Below are positions 44,985 to 56,689 of a DNA stretch of 64,000 bases, piece after piece (the first letter of the stretch is position 1; each line of letters opens with the position of its first letter). The DNA comes from Epiperipatus broadwayi (lineage: Eukaryota; Onychophora; Udeonychophora; Euonychophora; Peripatidae), in the NCBI GenBank assembly GCA_028023455.1, contig JAQFVV010012496.1:2976001-3040000 (forward strand), read 5' to 3'. Made by a program: the position numbers and the translations under genes. The notes under the pieces were generated by a model, which was not told where the DNA came from, searched no databases, and saw only the letters and a program-made list of their open reading frames with translations.

Positions 44985-45275
44985 TATATATATATAATAT
45001 TTCAAATACAAGTATATTATATATACTTTTAATCTAGATGTAATTGAGGGATTTGAATCCGGACTTTCAAGCTAACCTTAGTCATCAACTCCATCTTATA
45101 TAACCAATGCACATGACTACATACATGCGAAAAGGATAAATGATCTCCAATATACATATTTCAATTTCATGTTGAACCAGCACACATCAGTTTATCCAGA
45201 TCATCATCTCCTACACACATATGTAATCAGTGCTCAGTTTATATTAAGATAGCAATTCTTCAAACTTTAATGTAT
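44985..45275 (-). mobile_element. Family B hammerhead repeat, minus unit
   Basis: Starts with the inverted tRNA-like block (GGATTTGAATCCGGACTTTC) and ends in the body (ATATTAAGATAGCAATTCTTC). The hammerhead near 45140-45205 has CTGATGT for CTGATGA, helix II GTGCTG-GTT-CAACAT and GAAA, followed by a short insertion before the helix III strand. Confidence 0.75.
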
Positions 45276-45785
45276 ATATGTACCCTCATTGAATTAATGT
45301 GCTATTATAAGAAAATACATTTCAAAAAAAAGGAATGTCTTTATTTATCTATTTTAACAGCATTTTTAGGTCTTTCAATAATAAATTATTGTTAACTATG
45401 AATACGTTTACAGTCATAAACATACATGTTGTCCTGCATGGTTTAATGTATGAACTCTGGAGTTCAAAATCCCTGAATTGCAGTCCAGCTCTTATCATTT
45501 CTGGTACCGATTTTCTTATAAACTCCCTAACAATAAACCATTTGATTATTATTATTTAACATGTACATATATTTTTCTGTTGGCAAAATAATATTGACTA
45601 ATACAAAGATTGAAAAGCAAAAATTTAACAACTAATAAGAAAGCTTAAAAATGATTGATTGAAACAGCATATAAAATACAGAAATTCACTGATTATTTTC
45701 ACTTTAATAATCCTTTTAAACTCACTGATCACGTTCTCTTATATGATGACCATGAGTTTTTAAAAGGTGGCAATACTAGTTTAAT
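45276..45785. other. Unassigned AT-rich DNA
   Basis: No supported gene. The 74-codon frame at 45335-45559 shows no recognisable domain. Confidence 0.4.
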
Positions 45786-45789
45786 CATC

Positions 45790-46200
45790 TCTTGATTAAA
45801 GATAGGAACTGAGATGATGACTTTTTATAATGCATCTATTTCATCTACTCTTTAGATGTGGACAAAAATATCCAGTTTAGTAAAGTTAAAATAGCTTTAT
45901 ATAATCTTAAAACTGGAAAGATTGCAGGCCCTAATGAAAAAAAAGAGAAGTTTTAAAATATAATGGTGATATGTTAACTTTAAAAGTATTGGAACTTTTT
46001 AGAATTATATAAACTTTTTAGAATTAAATAAACTTAAGAAATTGTGCCAACTTTATCTTAAGAATACTACTATTTGCTCAAATTTTTAAAAATAAAGAGA
46101 ATAGACAAAACTGCAGCAAATATCATGGAATATTATTGTTTTCCACTACTGCAAAAGTACTTTCAAGGATTTTGTAGTAGTAGGTTGAAATCAAAAAAAC
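45790..46200 (+). pseudogene. LINE reverse transcriptase N-terminal fragment
   Basis: VDKNIQFSKVKIALYNLKTG followed by KIAGPNE near 45857-45940 matches the conserved start of the RT domain (E-x-x-x-A-I-x-x-LK-x-GKA-PG-D). The sequence continues with a LxLFxNY-like region and NCSKYHGILL-like residues near 46110. It is an extra partial copy in tandem with the fragment that follows. Confidence 0.6.
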
Positions 46201-46439
46201 AAGAAGCACTATAGATATGATTGGGTTTTTTCTTCTTTAACCCAGCATATAGCCAACATCCCAACTCCATGAATAAGAAAGACTCCTGCTTCCCTCTTTC
46301 AAAAAAAGACCATATAATTTGAATACAAGCACCCACCCATGTAAATTTTATTGCTATAAATAGTCCACAAAGCATTAAGCATGATTCAAAATGCATTAAT
46401 AATAAGATTTTCTTACAATAATGTCCAAGTGTTCAAATT

Positions 46440-48560
46440 AATAATCTATTACACATACCAAATTTCAGCAGTTATTGAACACTAAAGTTGTTAATTTGAA
46501 TCTTCAGGACTGTTGTATTAGTGAAGCATGAAATCTTAGATTCATTAAAAAACAGAATCATGATTGCTTTTGTGATAATGATTTGATTAAAAAACAACAT
46601 GGGCATTTTCTACTTGGCAGAATAAATAGATTAAATGTAGAACTTCACAATAAATATAAAGATCTGAAGACAGAAATTCAATGATTGATAAGGTTTAAAA
46701 ATGATCGGTGGATTAAAACTGCAAAGGCAATACAGATATTTGCTGATCATGGCCATTTTTAGATTTTTTTTTGTGATGCATTAAAGGCAACATATGAACC
46801 AGAAAAATGATATCACAAACTAAACAATAAGATGATAATGACATTTTGAACAGATAGAAGGAGTATTTTAATCATTTTTGAATATCGACAAAAGAATTAT
46901 AATTTAGATTTGGACAAAGATATCCAGCTTAGTGAAGTTAATGCAATTTTTTGTAATCTTAAAATGGGAAGACTACAGGTTCAGATGAAATATCTGGTAA
47001 TGTTTTAAAAGATGACGGTGATATTTCAGCTTCAAAAATATTGGACTTTTTAGGAATATATGAATCCATGAAGTTGTGTCATCAGATATTAAAATGTTTT
47101 TATTATTATAATTTTTTTTTGAAAAAAGAGAATAGATAAGCTTGTAATAATTATCATAAAATAGCATTATTATCTTCTATAGCAAAGGTACTTACAAGAA
47201 TTTTGGTGAATACTTCAAATAGTAATGGTTAACCAAGATTTAATGTGGTTTTAGAGAATTAAAAAGCATTATATTCATGGTGTTTTTCTTGCTTGGCAAA
47301 TGCAATAAAAAGTGTCAGAAATAAATGAGTAATTTATATATTGTTTTTACTGATTTCATTAAAGCATTTGATTCAGTTAATAGGATACTTCTGTGGCACG
47401 TTTTGAAATTAGCTAGTTCCACCAAATTTATTCATATTATACAACAATTTCTACAAGATGAAATGTGAGCAAGGATTCTTATTAGAAGTGCAAAATTTGA
47501 GGCATTTGGAATAAAAAGGGTATTAAACAATGATGTATTACTTGTTGCACCATTCAACTTTTTTTGATAGTGGTCTTTGGAATTGTTTATAGGTGGCTTA
47601 AGCAAACACAAATCAAAATATGATACAGAGTTGATGGCAAAATTTTTAATTTAAATTGATTAAAAGAAGAAAAAAAAAGTATTTCTTGGATTCTGGATTT
47701 GTAGAGAGCTGATGATTGTGTTAAATTTTGCTAGTTCAAAAGACAATTTACAGAATGTACTTATTGTTTTGAATGGAACATATAAAGATTTGGATAGTTC
47801 ATTAATTAATGTTTTAAAAAAAAATCCAAATCTTTTATCTGCAAGTGATGGAAGATTCAAACTTTTAGCTTGGATAGTTATCAACTTGAAAATGTAAACT
47901 AGTTTAAATACCTTAATAATTTTATATGCAGAAAAGTGGGCTTAGACGTTGAGGTAGTTTCTAATATGCTATTGTTGCTTTTAACAAGTTAAAAGATGAT
48001 GTATTTAATCATAGGGAAATAATAGCTGCAAGACTGTTATTTTATGTACCTCGACACTCTGTCAGTGCAGTATAAAGGCATTAAAAAAGTTTCATTCATG
48101 GATGCTCTTTAAAATACAATGATAATATCATAAAACTAATCAATATGTTTTTCAACTTGCTGGATGTGATACTATAAAATCCACTATTATAAAATCACAC
48201 CTTTGCTGGATCAGAGATGTAAAATGAATGAATAATGCAAGCTTTCTTAAAAGAGTGCTTTATGGTGAACTTGAGAATGGTTTTAAATTCTGTTTATGTT
48301 ATATGGATTATCTAAAGACATTCTAAATTTCAATGTTAATTGTTCACCTTGGGAAGTTGTGGCAGACACGAGGTTGAAGTGTTTGGGAAAGAAAAATTTT
48401 CTGTTGAAGAAATCAAAAAGCAACATCTTAAAATATCAAGTAAACAGAAGGATGGACTTGCATGTTCTATATGTAAAATATTTGTGTTTCACAGATTGGT
48501 TTATATAGTTTTTCTTCTTTCTCTCTCCTTTATTTATTTATTTTGAGTTAAACTGGCCAT
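46440..48560 (+). pseudogene. Zinc-finger-tailed LINE polyprotein relic
   Basis: Decayed but ordered blocks are present. RNHDCFCDNDLIKKQH near 46550 is the region before RT. LDLDKDIQLSEVNAIFCNLK lies near 46905-46965. VFTDFIKAFDSVNRILLWHV lies near 47345-47405, then KFIHIIQQFLQDEM near 47430. A thumb region follows near 47750-47990, then LKRVLYGELENG near 48250-48290. The end is a C-x2-C zinc-finger tail (CSICKIFVFHRLVYI) near 48460-48515. The layout and tail match a widespread family of RTE/CR1-related animal LINEs. There are many stops, and the YADD box is not recognisable. Confidence 0.7.
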
Positions 48561-49250
48561 AATTGCTTGCGAGTCCCTATTTATTATTATTAACGAGCGT
48601 ATAAATTTAAAGCACATAAATATTACTATAAAATTAAACCAATCACGTTTCATCCAAGCTATCACTGCAGTATCAACAATACTTTCCTGTTTACAATTTC
48701 AGTTCAAAAATCATCAAAAGCTTTCGAAATAACGTTAAAAATTTTTTAAATCAATTTAAAGCTAACGTTATTTAAATAAGAAAAATGAACGTTTCTATAT
48801 TGCTAGGTTCATTTCAAGATATTTATTTGCTGTAAGCCTAAAGTGAAGTTTCAATTGAAAATGAAAACGGGGAGGGGTGGGGGGGAGCAATGATGCAAAA
48901 TCAAACTAATATTTATAAACTGGTAGCGGTAATTTTATGTTTATTTTTAGATTTAAAAGTACTATTTTGGATTTTAAATAGAATTTATCTTTTAAAACAA
49001 ATCAGCGAATGACACGCAGTAAATGCAAAACAATTTAAAAATAATTAATATTTAAATAAATTGAGGATTGTTAGGGGAGATGGAAAATATTAGTAGCCTT
49101 AATGATTCGGGAGCAAAAAATTGCGATATTTAAATACGATATAGAAGCTTTTGAAAAAAAAATTTTTCCTAATATAAAATTCACTACTCATATTTCTAAC
49201 ATTATATTTTAAGTTTAACAGCATAGTTTTTAATAATGAAAACAACTTAC
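48561..49250. other. Unassigned DNA, possible first intron
   Basis: No gene or element is recognised. If the exon at 49251-49327 is real, this stretch is the start of its intron. It contains a G-rich run near 48870-48885. Confidence 0.35.
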
Positions 49251-49327
49251 CTGTGTTTCGAATGGATTTTGCTGCGAGCCCAACGATTGTATTGAGGAGG
49301 GAGCAGCCACACTCCACGATTTGCCAT
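49251..49327 (-). CDS. Possible first coding exon of a host gene
   Basis: The minus strand has ATG at 49327-49325 in a good initiation context (A at -3, G at +4). It opens a GC-richer frame of 25 codons starting MANRGVWLLPPQYN and rich in W, R and P. The frame runs to CACAG, then GTAAGT, a consensus donor, after base 49251. The exon is 77 bp and ends two bases into a codon. A CCAAT box (49647-49651 on the minus strand) lies about 320 bp upstream. I do not recognise the protein. Base composition unlike the surroundings, start context and donor together make this the best host-gene candidate, but one short exon cannot prove it. Confidence 0.45.
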
Positions 49328-50890
49328 AATAAAAGTTATCTATATCAGTTTTAGGCTGATACAGAATATCATTCTATCTCCACTGATATCCACTTCTGAA
49401 GCATCACATGTATAGTAGAGTGAGTGAATTCCATTAACACTTTTATAGACTTCCTGATCACTTTTCTTCTTTCATGCATTTCTCTTTATGTTAACAATTC
49501 TATCCATCTTTTTTTTTTTTAATATGGCTGCTAGTATTCAGTAGTACAGACTTTTACTTTTTCTGAAATTTCTAAATATGGGTTAGGGAAGAGGGGTTTG
49601 GCTGCTTCTCAAACACAGGATTATTTTTCATTTCTTTAAATCTCTGATTGGTGGTGACAGGCAAAATTTGTCAGGAAAAGAAGCATTTCAAAGTTAAAAC
49701 TGACACAGACAGAAGTTTTTGTCAAAATTAACGTAACCAAATAAGTTGCAATTATTACGGGTTAGAGGATAATAGAATATAAGTAATTTCTGATAAATCT
49801 CGCAAAAAAATCTTTTCCTTTTATTTCCGATAAAATTTCACCTTTCTCCATATAACTGCATGATTCAGTTATAAGATAATTTACAAATGTGGCGTGCAAT
49901 TTGATTCGGTAACCATAACTACAATGCACACGTGGTCACAAATAAGCTGTTTCACAAATGTATAGCTCTAATGGCAGAATGGATAATAAGGAAAAATGAG
50001 TCGTACAAAATATTGTGGAAAATTACAGCATTTCAAACACAAATGATTTTAACATTTAATACTGACATATAATTACATAGTTTGAAAGATTTATTAAAAG
50101 TATATATTATCTGGTAAAATGAAAATACAGTTGGCTCAGAAAAAAAGAAAATTAGTAACAGGTGAATTACAAAAGTATGTATTATTTTGTTTAAAAAAAT
50201 ATTTTGATATTTACTTTTTTGTCTTAAAAAATAATATATATATAAATTGCTACAGAGATAAATCTAAAGATTTCAGTCAAATAAATTTTGAACAATAAAG
50301 CATATACATTCAATGAATTGCTGGAGCAAACCTGTAACCTTAGAATTTCCTAATAGATATTCCCTTAATACTACTTTCCCGATGTTCAATCACAAAATCA
50401 ATAAATCTGAAATGCTAAACCTTTCTCTTTTTTTGTATGTGAGCACAGATTAGGAGAACCACCGATAACGCTTCCGACATATTTATTAACAAAAGCTAAT
50501 AAAGATATCCCCATTTGCAGTAAGAATTGTTTGTAATCTATATAGGATGTAATTATTTGAACAGTGTCTAAAAGAAGGTTAAATCATTTCTTCTGAATGA
50601 ATAAATGAAGGGATATTGGTCACTGAGAAAAAAAGTTATCAGTGGTTACAAACAATGATAGCAAAGACTTGAAAATTATTCGATCAGCAAAGAAAGTGAG
50701 TAGTAAATATTTGATGGGATAAAATCTAAACTCATGCTTGAAGAACAAATGGTCAGATTGGTATTGGCATTTTTTAATAATATAAAACGCTCTTTAGAGA
50801 AATGTACAATGCTTTAAATAATTACGAGAATGATTAACAATGAATGCATTTCATCATTACAATAATGAAAATACTCTTTGATTGACTTGG
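49328..50890. other. Unassigned DNA, possible promoter side of the exon
   Basis: Nearer the exon (49330-49960) the composition is slightly richer in G+C and could contain a 5' UTR and promoter. No transposon motifs were recognised. Confidence 0.35.
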
Positions 50891-50899
50891 AAAATCAAA

Positions 50900-51290
50900 C
50901 AAATAGATATTAGGACATACCAAAAAATGTTATTTGATGGTACTTCATGGTTGAGAATATCAATCAATAGTTCATTTTAAAGTCTCCCAGAGATTCGATA
51001 ATATCAGCTGATTGGGAAGATATGGATGACGTGGAATATCATGTTCCCTAAATTAACAATCAGGTCTGTGGGTTGCAGAAAATAGAGCATTATCACCTTG
51101 GAAGAAAATGATATCTGGAAACAATATTTACATCATGATATGAATTTAATTCACTAAAATGTCCAAATAATTTGAAGCTGCAATGTGTCCCATGAAAAGT
51201 AATGATTGGATAAAATTAGCCTCACCATTATATTTCACAATGAGCAGGCAACAATCTGATTGATAAATTTCTTTTGATAGTAATCAAAAG
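50900..51290 (-). pseudogene. Tc1/mariner-like transposase relic
   Basis: On the minus strand, frame pieces read VKYNGEANFIQSLLFMGHIA near 51190-51250, then ASNYLDIL. FFQGDNALFSATH near 51080-51120 corresponds to the family's FQQDNDPKHT motif with the catalytic aspartate. REHDIPRHPYLPNQLILSNL followed by WETLK near 50990-51060 matches the WPSQSPDLNPIENLW segment. Frame changes and stops break the gene. Inverted terminal repeats were not identified. Confidence 0.6.
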
Positions 51291-51622
51291 TAATAGAAAA
51301 AGTGTAAACAATGAGAAATCTAATAATATGAGTTTTTCTAATTATTCATTATCCAATTTTAATGCTTGGATCATAATCATTATTACAATGTAACATCTGA
51401 AACCAGCGACTGAAAGGTCAACTTAGCTACAAATGTTTTTTAGGATTTTCCCTATGGATTTTTAGTGAACATTGAAGAGTTCCAGCATGTGTTGACTTCT
51501 TCAGTTTTGTTTTTGTGTTGATTACTTCTTGTTAAATTCAGCAGTTCCTCTTAAAACACAGTGATTTCTGACTATAGTTGACTATACAGATTTCGCTTTG
51601 TCATAATAAATGGATGTAACCA

Positions 51623-51637
51623 TCATTCTTGAGATTA
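51623..51637. repeat. Target-site duplication, left copy
   Basis: TCATTCTTGAGATTA; the partner at 51795-51809 differs at one base (TCATTCTTAAGATTA). Confidence 0.8.
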
Positions 51638-51794
51638 CCAAATTTTCCATACAGTAGTACCACCAAGTGCAAGCCTTGGTAATCAATGGATACAGGGAGG
51701 TTTGTGCATAGACTTGCACTTGGTGGCACTACTGTATGGAGAGTTTGGTACTCTTAAACAGCATGTGCGAATAGATGAAATGATCACGTGATGT
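51638..51794. mobile_element. Family A mini-foldback, 157 bp, no ribozyme
   Basis: Only the family A ends remain: TTTTCCATACAGTAGTACCA on the left and its near complement GGCACTACTGTATGGAGAGT, then TGAAATGATCACGTGATG on the right. The hammerhead and promoter-like parts are absent, yet 15-bp target duplications with one mismatch bound it. So either the deletion occurred before insertion, or it arose afterwards without touching the flanks. Confidence 0.82.
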
Positions 51795-51809
51795 TCATTC
51801 TTAAGATTA
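51795..51809. repeat. Target-site duplication, right copy
   Basis: Partner of 51623-51637, one mismatch in 15. Confidence 0.8.
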
Positions 51810-52615
51810 TGAATCTCAAAACATTTCATCGTTTTGAAGATCAGTGTTTCAATTAATTAGTTGCTAATACTTTGATCCTGTTTATATTCAATAAATGTTG
51901 TATGAGAATCTAAGGCCAAATTAAACCTAAATTCAAACAGCTTGTTTTTGTAGATCTATTACCATATGAATGAGAGAACATTTTAATTTACGAGATAAGA
52001 GGACACCTTTCTGAGCAACTGCAGTAATTTCTCTAATTAGAACTTTTGGGTGAGTTCTACTATCAGAGTGTTGTTTGCCTATTTAATACTTGGGTTTTTT
52101 AATTTTTTTCAGCATTTTGTCCAGCTTAAAAAATGTGAATTCCATTATCAGAACACCTTGTAAAGGCAAGCCAATGGCAGAAAGTTATATTACTTATTTC
52201 TTCTAGAGTATTGAGATAATCACAATATGAAAAACAAATAGAATTAGACTATTTTGGAATCAGTAGAACAAATAAAAGAATTTCTAGAATTCTCTAATAT
52301 TTAAAAAGAAAATTCTCTAAAATATATTTTAATAAAGTATATGTATTTGGTAGAGATGACGGATTAATATGTATAGGTAATAAATAGGTCTATGCATATC
52401 AGGAAGTATTGCTGCAAAAGTTTATTTATACAATATATATGGGTATTCAAGTAGACATATACTTCAAATTATTAATACAGTATAGTATATTTTATAATAT
52501 AGCCTTGAATACATTTTAAATAAATGATTATCTGAACATCTAATTATTGAGAAGAAAAAGGAAATATAAAAATGAATAGATTTTATTGGACTTGAAAGGA
52601 TTACTTGCAAAAAGT
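51810..52615. other. Unassigned AT-rich DNA
   Basis: No supported gene or element. Confidence 0.5.
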
Positions 52616-52619
52616 AATC

Positions 52620-53125
52620 GTAGGGATAACAAAACTTCTTCCCAAGTGCTAAAATTAGCAGAATTAATTTTCTTGGATTATCAACAAAGTTGTGATCTAT
52701 CCCAGAACTGTCTAAGACGACAAATTTTATGAAAATGAATTAATGATCAATTTTGAAAAGAAAAATGGATATCAGAATATATAAATAAAAGGAAGATGCT
52801 TATCGTTTTGAAATTCCAGTTTCGTATATGATACGATATTAATATTCAACCACTGACAGATTTTGTTAAATTATCCTTAAGATAACGGAAGTTCTTTCAA
52901 ATTATTAACATTAGCAATATTGATTATCTTGATTTACATTATACCCCAGAACTGTCTGACGAAGAAAAAAATATTTATAAGAAGACAACTATTTTGAAAA
53001 TGAGTTCTTATGTGGAAAAAAACAGTTTGTTTCATTTAAAAAAAATGGTGCAGATAGCCATCTTTTTGAAAGGCCAGTTTCATATTTAATAGGATAATAC
53101 TGAATATATGGTTGACTGTCAATAT
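52620..53125. repeat. Diverged tandem duplication, about 245 bp
   Basis: CCCAGAACTGTCT near 52701 recurs near 52945. The block around TTTTGAAATTCCAGTTTC, GATAYTAAT and CAACCACTGAC near 52810-52858 recurs near 53065-53120. Some plus-strand frames (LDLHYTPELSDEEKNIYKK) look protein-like, so the unit may derive from coding sequence I cannot name. Confidence 0.6.
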
Positions 53126-54140
53126 AGAATGATAAATTTTAAGAAAGGAGAAAGTAAAAAAAGTTTCTTTTATTATTATTAAAATTATCTTACAAATCCC
53201 GACTCTACATTCTACAGAATTCTGTATAATTAAGCATCTCTACCAATCTCGACTTAAATACATCAAGTGACAAACTTTTTTTTTTATCTAGCTAAAAAAG
53301 AATCAATACATCTCAAAAACCAGAGTATCAGAAAACCATGAAAATTTCCAGTCATGATTTAATTAAAAAATTTCAGTTTCATTTATTAAAATTCTTTATA
53401 TAACAGGTGCACACTATGAACAAATTTTATTAACCCCATTTCCATACTAATCCAAAAGAAGAAAATAAATAATTCAAAGTATAAGTGAATTTTAACTTTT
53501 AAATATAATCAAATTTAAAAAAAAAAATCTTTCCTGTTTATCACAGTAATAAAAAAAAATCCTGGAGATATGTATGAATTTTTGATTTGGGGTCTTATTC
53601 ACATGAATGTCGTATTACTTTCAAGTAAATTTTAATATTGATTAGTACAATTAACTCTTACTTGAAAGTTAAAGAGATTTTTTTTTGCTTCAGTAGAAAT
53701 GCATTAAGAAATGTTTATTATTAAAATTGCTTAATATTGATTTTTTTGATGTTGTTGTTGTTGATTATCCAAAAATAAAATTTGCTTATTTTTAACACCT
53801 ATGAAATGAAAAAAAAAAAAATGATTAAGGGATTGGAATTATAACTAGCAGATATTGTCATATAGAAAAAGAAGACATGTAATGTAGTAGTGTTAACTTA
53901 AGGAATAGTTAGTTTACATACAATATGTATGTTCAAAGGTTAACTTAATAAACGATTTATATATATAATCATTATTTTAAATAATATAAAATAAATATGT
54001 AAATATATAAATAAATTATAGAAAAGCAAAGAATTATGAAATTGGTGTTAATTCTGATTAAAACAATATATTAACAAGTGGGAAATGTGTGTACACATAG
54101 ATTATCAACATTAAAAGCATAAAGCTAAAAACTAGTCAAT
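53126..54140. other. Unassigned AT-rich DNA
   Basis: No supported feature. Confidence 0.5.
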
Positions 54141-54144
54141 AAAT

Positions 54145-54770
54145 AATCAAAATTACTCCAAATTCACAACTGGGCCACACTAATCAAGAAAATAAACTCT
54201 AAAACACTATCAATTGTTTCATTGGTACAAACAGATCTCAAGTGCAAAGAACTACAAAATAACATTTAAACTAAACATTACCCACAATTCCACTTACCTC
54301 CCATACACCCTTAATATTAAAAGAACTTTTAAATAAGTTAATTGGTTGAGAATTATAAATTTTTAATAATAAAGATTCTTTAATCTTTTTATTTCACTTC
54401 TCTTAAAGAAGACAACTTTAACTTCATCAAAATTAATAGTGTGGCCTGCATTTTTTGATTGTGATGAAGCTAAGATTGTCTTCTTTGAGAGAAATGAAAT
54501 AAAAAGAATTAAAGAAACTTTATTATTAAAAAATTATGATTCTGAAGCAATTAACTTACTTAAAAGTTCTTTTCATATTAAGGTCGTATGGGAAGTGGAA
54601 TTGTGGGTAACGTTTCATTTAAATAAGTTGTTATTTTGTAGTTCTTTAACAATTGAGAAGTCTGCTTGTAGTAGTGAAATCATTGATAGTATTTTAGAGT
54701 TTAGTTTCTTGGCCAGTTTAGTTGAATTGTGAATTTGGGGTAATTTTGTTTATATAGATCACAATATCTT
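54145..54770. mobile_element. Foldback of a PLE-like C-terminal coding fragment
   Basis: The plus half (54439-54732) has a 97-codon frame reading DCDEAKIVFFERNEIKRIKE, then TLLLKNYDSEAINLLKSS. This resembles the tail after the GIY-YIG domain in PLE proteins (family pattern W-x-x-A-K-I-x-x-x-E-x-x-x-x-R-x-x-x-E). The left half, 54145-54420, is a diverged reverse complement of 54475-54770. For example ATTAAAAGAACTTTTAAATA pairs with the region near 54555-54575, and CCACAATTCCACTTACC with that near 54590-54607. The centre lies at about 54420-54475. Confidence 0.6.
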
Positions 54771-54830
54771 GTGCTAGTGAATTGGTAATAAATCAAAGAA
54801 AATAAGCATTTATCATTCTTATCTATAATA

Positions 54831-55225
54831 GTTTTATGTACGCATAGAAAGAAGAGTATTCTTGAAGTGTTTAAATCTGTACAGTGCAAGTGTAGAGGAG
54901 TGATTCCTTAATGATTGTTACAAATTAAAAACATAGTGCTACAGAAATAAATAACTCATTATATATGTTTAATATTACATTTAATACCAATTTGCTGTAA
55001 ATTGTAAAAATTTTGCAAATGTCAATCATTATGACATAGTAAATGGAATTAAAAGCAATTAATTAAGATCTAATGTTTAAGATTTATCTATACATATCCT
55101 TAGCATGGATTTATCCTATCTTTTCAAAAGACTTTTATGTCTTGTGTTTAGAAAGAATATTCCTGAAACACTTAAAATCTATATAATGCATGTGTAGAAG
55201 AATGATTCCCTAATGTTTATTACTG
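54831..55225 (+). repeat. Direct repeat pair, about 300 bp apart
   Basis: TTTTATGTACGCATAGAAAG through GGAGTGATTCCTTAATGATTGTTAC (about 54831-54919) is echoed by TTTTATGTCTTGTGTTTAGA through GAATGATTCCCTAATGTTTATTAC (about 55134-55226), some 300 bp apart. It lies between two PLE relics and may be a pseudo-LTR pair, but no ribozyme core is visible. Confidence 0.5.
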
Positions 55226-55226
55226 A

Positions 55227-55895
55227 TTAGTAGAAATAATGTTAAATTTATTATAAGCTTTTAAATTTACACATATATACCATTTTATCATTAGTATATG
55301 GCAGATGTGGGCCCTTTTTAAATAATGGCTCTAAAAAATTAAGCAACATCATTATTATTTATTTATTTATGCTATTACATATTATAACAAACATAAATTC
55401 ATAAAACATAAATCATTATCCATAATTAAAACAAAATAAATATTAATATGATAAAAAAAATAATGTGACATGTCACTCCTTATCTGTTGATAAAAAATGT
55501 ATATCTAGTTCAATTTTAGTAGTGGCTATGTGCAAGGTATAGTCCAAATTTTTATCCATTTTATGAGATCTTTGCTCTGATATTATGAAAGTCATTTAAA
55601 AAAAAAAAATTGTTCACACTTGTAAATACTCCATAATAACAATATTATTTTCTTTGCATTGCCAGTCATGTTTGAAATTCTTACATGTGCAAATTTTTAA
55701 AAATTCCATACTAGATAAATCATTAAATTTAATTTATAAATTTGTTTTCTTTTGAAGTTCTGTAATTTCAATCTGGTATTTTTCAATAATTTTTATTTAT
55801 GTTGTAAATCATAAAAGAATTTGAAAATACTTCAAAATAAGTTTTTTTTATTTATTTTCAAAGTTGGGGAACCTTTCTTGAATTCATAAAATGAC
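55227..55895. other. Unassigned AT-rich DNA
   Basis: No supported gene. Confidence 0.45.
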
Positions 55896-55899
55896 ACCT

Positions 55900-56440
55900 T
55901 TCGCAAAGCAAATATAGAGCAAATGACTTAATCTCCATTGGATTTAAATACAACCACTTAACAAGAAAAGTCAAACAATTCTATCGCAAACAAAACTTGC
56001 ACCCTCTCAACAATGATAGACCTTGGTTCCTCCTGCCATCATTCCTGTATTAACAAAAATGATTAATAAAATCTTTCCCCCAATATTTCAGCTAAGTTTT
56101 CAATTCCCCCCCTCAACCAATAGAATAATTAATAATTCCAAGGATAGACTCAAATCTGAACTGACTCCTAACACTGTATACATATAGCATTAAATGCCTC
56201 CAACCTGGATGCAAAGCAACATACTATGGAGAATCTCGGGCATCCTACCCATTCGAATTTCACATCAATACTTATATAAAAGAGCATCTGACAAGCTACA
56301 ATATAGCTCTATCTTCCTTGAACACCAGAAAGCAACAGGTATATATAAAAAAATAATGCCAAACATAAAATTAGAGAATAATGCTATTGCTAACAACACC
56401 AATGCTATATACCACAAAGAATCATGTTTCCCCCTCTAAA
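55900..56440 (+). pseudogene. Penelope-like element GIY-YIG region, decayed copy
   Basis: Plus-strand frame pieces parallel the ORF at 39610-40257. GFKYNHLTRKVKQFYRKQNL near 55940-56000 corresponds to its GFNPNMINQRIKTFYRKL. CLQPGCKATYYGESRAS near 56195-56250 corresponds to CPQLGCQVSYYGETRAN, including the Y-Y-G-E-(T/S)-R motif. YHKESCFPL near 56410 corresponds to NRREACFAL. Stops and frameshifts lie between. The two copies belong to the same PLE family and lie in opposite orientations. Confidence 0.75.
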
Positions 56441-56527
56441 AAATGGATGCTCTAAACTATAATTTACATAAATTTGAATACCATCTGCCTATATATATAT
56501 TTCATCATTTTCCTATTCCGACTCTAC

Positions 56528-56575
56528 TATGAATGTGAGGACCCAAGCCCCTGAAAGCACTAAGCTATCATATTT
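56528..56575 (+). ncRNA. Hammerhead-like remnant after the PLE copy
   Basis: About 90 bp past the PLE frame the plus strand reads GTGAGGA, an imperfect GC-rich helix II, GAAA and GCACTAAGC. This matches the motif at 39498-39560 (GTGAGTA, GAAA, GCGCTAAGC) in the same position relative to the PLE frame. The first core base is G rather than C in both, so it is a shared family trait or shared decay. Confidence 0.5.
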
Positions 56576-56689
56576 TTACTCTGGTCAACTTCCTATTGCT
56601 GCATCCCAGTGCACTTAACATAAATCAAAATATTTTGTTTGGGATAAGTAGTATCAAATCTACTGCTAAATTGTTTGAAAATTGTTGAA
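56576..56689. other. PLE 3' flank
   Basis: Short unassigned stretch between the PLE remnant and the hAT relic. Confidence 0.3.

Noticed and set aside
52940-52985. CTGACGAAGAAAAAAA as a hammerhead core
   Set aside because: CTGACGA is present, but the following purine run forms no helix II and the tandem partner lacks the motif.
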